This document shows, piece after piece, positions 5,815 to 8,718 of a stretch of DNA of 8,718 bases. Source of the stretch: DASWRT01 sp036403035 (GTDB lineage Bacteria; Pseudomonadota; Alphaproteobacteria; ATCC43930; CGMCC-115725); NCBI GenBank assembly GCA_036403035.1, contig DASWRT010000143.1, positions 1 through 8,718 of the forward strand, given 5' to 3'. Each line of letters opens with the position of its first letter. The first letter of the stretch is position 1. Made by a program: the position numbers and the translations under genes. The notes beneath the pieces were generated by a model. That model made no database searches. It saw only the letters and a list, made by a program, of their open reading frames with translations, and was not told the DNA's origin.

Positions 5815-6572
5815 CGCCTCCGCCGCCGCGCTGGATGTCCGCTATCCTGCTGACGGTTTCCGTCCTGCTGGGCATGCCCCCTGCCGCCGCGGGCGAATCC
5901 GCCGCGGCGGCGGCGGCGGAGCGGGCCGATACCGCGCTCGTGCTCGCCGTCGACGTCTCCGGGTCCGTCGATGGCGTGCGCTTCAGTTTACAGATGGAGG
6001 GGATCGCGAAAGCGTTCGAGGATGCGCGCGTGCAGCAGGCGATCCTGTCGGGCCCGCGCCGCGCGATCGTCGTCGCGCTCGTCGAGTGGTCGACCAAGCC
6101 GCATCTCGGCCTGCCGTGGACGCTGGTCACGAGCGCAGAGGACGCACGGGCGCTCGCGGCGAGGATCCGCACGCTGCCGCGGGTGGATGCCCAGTTCACC
6201 TGCATGTCGGCGGCGCTGCGCTTCGTCGACGAGAAGGTGCTGCCGCGCCTGCCCGTCGCCGCCGACCGCACGGTGATCGACGTGTCCGGCGACGGCGAGG
6301 ACAACTGCAACCCGAGCGAACCGGTCGACGCCGTCCGCGCCCGTATCGTCGGCGGCAGCGACAGCGTCGTCATCAACGGCCTGCCGATCCTCGTCGGCGA
6401 GCAGGCCGCCACGCTGGAGGACTGGTACGGCGACCACGTCGTCGGCGGCCCCGGCGCGTTCGTTCTCGCCGCCAGCGGCTACGACGATTTCGACCGCGCG
6501 ATGCGGCAGAAATTCATCATGGAGATCAGCGGGACCGCCGCACCGGGTACGGTGCGAGTCACGTCCGACTGA
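5811..6572 (+). CDS. Secreted VWA-domain protein, DUF1194 family
   Basis: 253 residues from GTG 5811, whose GTGA overlaps the stop of the pentapeptide gene; ATG at 5835 (residue 9) is an alternative. A signal peptide covers about 1-28 (SAILLTVSVLLGMPPAAAG). The von Willebrand factor A fold follows: ALVLAVDVSGSVDG carries the metal-ion-dependent adhesion site D48-x-S50-x-S52, and DVSGDGEDNCNPSE (about 157-170) is the strand-and-loop segment typical of DUF1194. Cys131 and Cys166 could form a disulfide in the periplasm. Family function is unknown; VWA domains usually bind proteins through a metal ion. Length is normal for the family. Co-translation with the pentapeptide protein suggests the two act together. 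It converges with the erythromycin-esterase-like gene, 28 bp away, with no clear terminator between. Confidence 0.92.
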   Translation: MTPPPPRWMSAILLTVSVLLGMPPAAAGESAAAAAAERADTALVLAVDVSGSVDGVRFSLQMEGIAKAFEDARVQQAILSGPRRAIVVALVEWSTKPHLGLPWTLVTSAEDARALAARIRTLPRVDAQFTCMSAALRFVDEKVLPRLPVAADRTVIDVSGDGEDNCNPSEPVDAVRARIVGGSDSVVINGLPILVGEQAATLEDWYGDHVVGGPGAFVLAASGYDDFDRAMRQKFIMEISGTAAPGTVRVTSD

Positions 6573-6600
6573 CGTCGACAGCCGCGATCTACATTATGCC

Positions 6601-8151
6601 TCAGGTGCCGAACGGGTACGTGTCGGGGAGGCCGGTGCTGCGGTCCTCGGACGGCAGCGGCGTGACCGCACGCGTCTCGTCGAACCAGATGAAGGCGTCG
6701 AACTGGTTCGGCAGGTTGGCCTCGAAATAGTGGCTCCAGCGTTCCGTTTCCGGCCGGTAGATGACGCCGATCGCGCGCTCCAGCCGCGGCCAATCCTGCA
6801 ATTCATGGACGAGGTCCAGGTTCCGTCCGTCATCGAAGTCGAGCAGGAAGGACGGGGACGCACCGGCGTCGCGGCAGAGCTGCTCGTAGCTGCCGGAGAG
6901 CGCCGGGCGGACCTGCTTCACCTCCATCTCGCCGCCCCAGTCGGTCGCGGCGGCGACCGTGCCGCGGTCCGTGCCGAAGCCGATCAGCACGGCGGCGTCG
7001 CCGAACCGCTCGCGGCAGAGCTGGCCGATGTTCAGCTCGCCGCCGCGCCAGCCCAGCTCGGTCGCCGCGGCATTGCCGATATGCGAATTGTGCGCCCAGA
7101 CGACCGCCTTGGCGTCCGCTCCTCTCGCCTGGAGGAGGCGGTCGAGCGTCTCGAACATGTGCGTGTCGCGCAGGTTCCAGGATTCGCGGTCGCCGTGATA
7201 CATGATCCGGTAATAGCGCTCCGCCGCCGCGACTAGGCGCGCGTTCTGCGCCGCGTCGAAGAAGCTTTCGCCGTCCTGCCGTGCATAGTCGGACCGATGC
7301 GCCAAGAGGTCGCGCAGCATCGCCGCCACCTCGCGCTCGCAGGGCGGCTCCGCGGCGCGCAGCGCGGCGCGGCCGTACCGCTCCGGGTTGAGCGCCCAGG
7401 GCGAGAGGCAGCCGTATCGCGTGCGTGCGTCGTGCGCCGCCGCAGGGTCGACCTTGTCGAGATATTCGAGCACCGCGCGGATCGAGGCGTTGAGGCTGTA
7501 AAGGTCGAGCCCGTGGAAGCTCGCCTGCCGCGCCGGATCGGCAAGACCGCGGTTATGCTCGCGCAGCCAGTCGATGAACTCGGCAACGTCGGTATTGCGC
7601 CACATCCAGGTCGGGAAGCGCTCGAACGGCCGGCGTCCCAGGGATGAGGCCGGCGCCGCGGCAGCGGCACGGCGCCGGACATAGCGGTCGATCGCCGCGG
7701 CGTCCGGCCAGTCCGCCTCGACGGCGACGATCCCGAAGCCGTGCCGCTCGATCAGCCGCCGCGTGATCGCGGCGCGGGCGCGGTAGAATTCCGACGTGCC
7801 GTGCGACGCCTCGCCGAGCAGGACGACGCGAGGCCGGCGCCGCTCGACGATGCGGTCGGCGAAGGCGGCGAAGTCTGGATCGTCCGGCGCCGGCAGCGGC
7901 TCGGCGGCCTGCCGAATCAGCGCTTCCGGCTTCGTGGCAGGCGCAATGCCGCCGCCGTTGCCGTTGCGGGAAACCGTCCACGTCTTCGACGCCCGCTGCC
8001 GTGCCAGTGCGAGACGACCGGCATCCACCAACTTGGAGTCGGACACGCCCGCGTCTGCGGGCGGCGCCGGAGTGTCGGGACCACGCCGATACTGCGCCGG
8101 ATCGGAGGAGTTTTCGACACTGCTTCGTTGTTCACGATCGCGATTCGTCAC
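6601..8151 (-). CDS. Erythromycin esterase family protein
   Basis: 516 codons from GTG 8151. The Ere domain covers about 77-510. Conserved residues are visible: LLGEASHGT with E114 and the likely catalytic H117, EFYRAR (120-125), E145 in VAVEADWPDA, and WAHNSHIGNA with H354 and H357. True Ere enzymes open the macrolactone ring of erythromycin, but most chromosomal relatives of this size have no proven substrate and resistance cannot be inferred. The C-terminal part ends in GVIYRPETERWSHYFEANLPNQFDAFIWFD-like sequence typical of this subgroup (the full stretch is at about 474-502). The start is uncertain: the first 75 residues are Ser/Pro/Ala-rich, carry no motif and may be disordered. GTG 8151 has a GAGGGG about 11 nt upstream, and GTG 8028 (residue 42) is an alternative with no visible ribosome-binding site. 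No signal peptide, so probably cytosolic. Confidence 0.9.
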   Translation of the reverse strand: MTNRDREQRSSVENSSDPAQYRRGPDTPAPPADAGVSDSKLVDAGRLALARQRASKTWTVSRNGNGGGIAPATKPEALIRQAAEPLPAPDDPDFAAFADRIVERRRPRVVLLGEASHGTSEFYRARAAITRRLIERHGFGIVAVEADWPDAAAIDRYVRRRAAAAAPASSLGRRPFERFPTWMWRNTDVAEFIDWLREHNRGLADPARQASFHGLDLYSLNASIRAVLEYLDKVDPAAAHDARTRYGCLSPWALNPERYGRAALRAAEPPCEREVAAMLRDLLAHRSDYARQDGESFFDAAQNARLVAAAERYYRIMYHGDRESWNLRDTHMFETLDRLLQARGADAKAVVWAHNSHIGNAAATELGWRGGELNIGQLCRERFGDAAVLIGFGTDRGTVAAATDWGGEMEVKQVRPALSGSYEQLCRDAGASPSFLLDFDDGRNLDLVHELQDWPRLERAIGVIYRPETERWSHYFEANLPNQFDAFIWFDETRAVTPLPSEDRSTGLPDTYPFGT

Positions 8152-8512
8152 GGATACAGGATCCCCTCAGCAGGCCGCGGAGATGTATTGCAAACAACGC
8201 CGACGAGCAATATCCGTTCACGAGTAATATTTTTCTCAATATTTTTGATTCAGAATTTCCACATATCAGATTGATTCATGCTCACCCCTGCAACCACGAC
8301 GAATTTCAGAGCTTCCTAAAAGTTGTATCGTCATACTGGAGACACCCTATTTCTTGCAGCCCGTGCGGGGAGAAGGATCTCACGAGACGGGGCCCGCGCT
8401 GCGGCGGCCGGCAGCGGTTCATGCGACAGGAAATATTGGCCGGCCGGTCCGCGCTCTCGCACGCGCCAACCGCACCGCATCGACGCCGTTTCTCAGTTCA
8501 GCCGGCGACCGC
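8152..8512. other. Non-coding region between gspG and the Ere-family gene, with AT-rich island
   Basis: 361 bp without a convincing gene: frames crossing it lack ribosome-binding sites and family resemblance. Positions 8211-8280 hold only 20 G/C of 70 (about 29%), and 8281-8340 about 47%, in a window that is otherwise very GC-rich. A loose promoter-like pair facing the Ere gene (minus strand, TTGCTC, 17 nt, TACATC around 8181-8210) is too weak to call alone. A 6-bp stem with an 8-nt loop lies at 8397-8416, with no T run. The part nearer 8512 should contain the 3' untranslated end of the gspG transcript. Confidence 0.6.
8226..8246. repeat. Short direct repeat AATATTTTT x2 in the AT-rich island
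   Basis: AATATTTTT occurs at 8226-8234 and 8238-8246, a 12-bp period separated by CTC. The phase of about one helical turn and the T-tracts would favour intrinsic DNA bending. Could be an upstream promoter element or nucleoid-protein site; no function is shown by the sequence. Confidence 0.5.
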
Positions 8513-8718
8513 TCACCAGTTGGTGATGTCCTGGTTCTCGCCGGTGCCGCCCTCCGCCTTGTCGGCGCCGAGCGAGTAGAGGTCGAACTCGCCGCCGTGC
8601 TGGCCGGGATAGCGGTAGAGGTAGGGGCTGCCCCAGGGGTCGGCGGGCACGGTCGGTTTCTGCAAGTACGGCCCGTTCCAGCGCTCGACGCCGGGCACCG
8701 GCCTGACCAGCGCCTCCA
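8513..8718 (-). CDS. gspG: Type II secretion major pseudopilin GspG, C-terminal part (5' end outside window)
   Basis: 67 codons plus stop are visible; the gene begins beyond the right edge. The segment shows the highly conserved C-terminal half of the major pseudopilin: EALV at the edge, ERWNGPYL, PADPWGSPYLYRYPGQHG, then DLYSLGADKAEGGTGENQDITNW at the terminus. The DLYSxGADxxxGGxGxxxDI region forms the calcium-binding loop that stabilises GspG subunits, and it looks intact here. GspG polymerises into the periplasmic pseudopilus that pushes folded exoproteins through the outer-membrane secretin. The N-terminal methylated pilin helix is off-window. No sign of frameshift. Other gsp genes would be expected to the right; none follows on this side, so gspG is last in its transcript or the cluster is dispersed. 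Confidence 0.93.
   Translation of the reverse strand, partial: EALVRPVPGVERWNGPYLQKPTVPADPWGSPYLYRYPGQHGGEFDLYSLGADKAEGGTGENQDITNW

Noticed and set aside
6573..6600. Bidirectional terminator between the VWA and Ere-family genes
   Set aside because: The 28-bp gap holds no stem of useful length and no T or A run.
5414..6730. Plus-strand open frame of 438 codons
   Set aside because: Out-of-frame shadow of the pentapeptide and VWA genes; extremely Arg/Ala-rich with no domain.
8262..8276. IHF-like site or ATCA-N3-TGAT palindrome in the AT-rich island
   Set aside because: The IHF consensus is not met at the TTR part, and a 4-bp-arm palindrome is expected by chance in AT-rich DNA.
8397..8416. Stem CGCTGC/GCAGCG with 8-nt loop as terminator of gspG
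   Set aside because: Only 6 bp, no T run on either side, and such GC stems are common by chance at this base composition.
1..8718. CRISPR arrays, tRNA, rRNA, insertion sequences or integrase genes
   Set aside because: No regularly spaced repeats, no RNA-gene landmarks and no transposase or recombinase motifs were seen on either strand.

Overview
This is a high-GC window, and codons in the coding regions are strongly biased to G/C at the third position. Gene content and promoter motifs point to an alphaproteobacterium, most likely Hyphomicrobiales (a methylotroph or a relative). The main reasons are a PQQ biosynthesis operon with alphaproteobacterial-style proteins, a periplasmic quinoprotein-associated module, and two matches to the EcfG (general stress sigma factor) consensus GGAAC-N16/17-CGTT. 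The organism assignment is inference; no rRNA or taxonomic marker lies in the window.

Minus strand, 4195 down to 1: a PQQ operon in the order pqqA, pqqC, pqqD, pqqE, followed by a secreted metallo-beta-lactamase-fold hydrolase and a secreted SoxYZ-like carrier that runs off the left edge. pqqA is the peptide precursor. PqqD presents it to the radical-SAM enzyme PqqE, which joins its Glu and Tyr, and PqqC performs the final oxidation and ring closure. The last two genes belong to families known to travel with PQQ-dependent dehydrogenases. pqqB is absent from its usual place. The pqqA-pqqC gap holds a hairpin just after pqqA and a second fold that would hide the pqqC ribosome-binding site; pqqC starts at TTG.

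4196-4446 is a divergent regulatory region. It has a near-consensus sigma-70 promoter for pqqA, an EcfG-type promoter overlapping it, and a second EcfG-type promoter facing the other way.

Plus strand, 4447-6572: a 53-residue very hydrophilic protein, an 85-residue Cys-containing small protein, a secreted pentapeptide-repeat protein, and a secreted VWA protein (DUF1194) whose GTG start overlaps the preceding stop.

Minus strand, 8151-6601: an erythromycin-esterase-family protein converging on the VWA gene. 8152-8512 is non-coding and contains an AT-rich island (about 29% GC over 70 bp). At the right edge, on the minus strand, is the C-terminal part of a type II secretion major pseudopilin (GspG).

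The most interesting points are the PQQ operon lacking pqqB but carrying a periplasmic MBL/SoxYZ pair, its layered post-transcriptional signals around pqqA-pqqC, and the back-to-back EcfG-type promoters.
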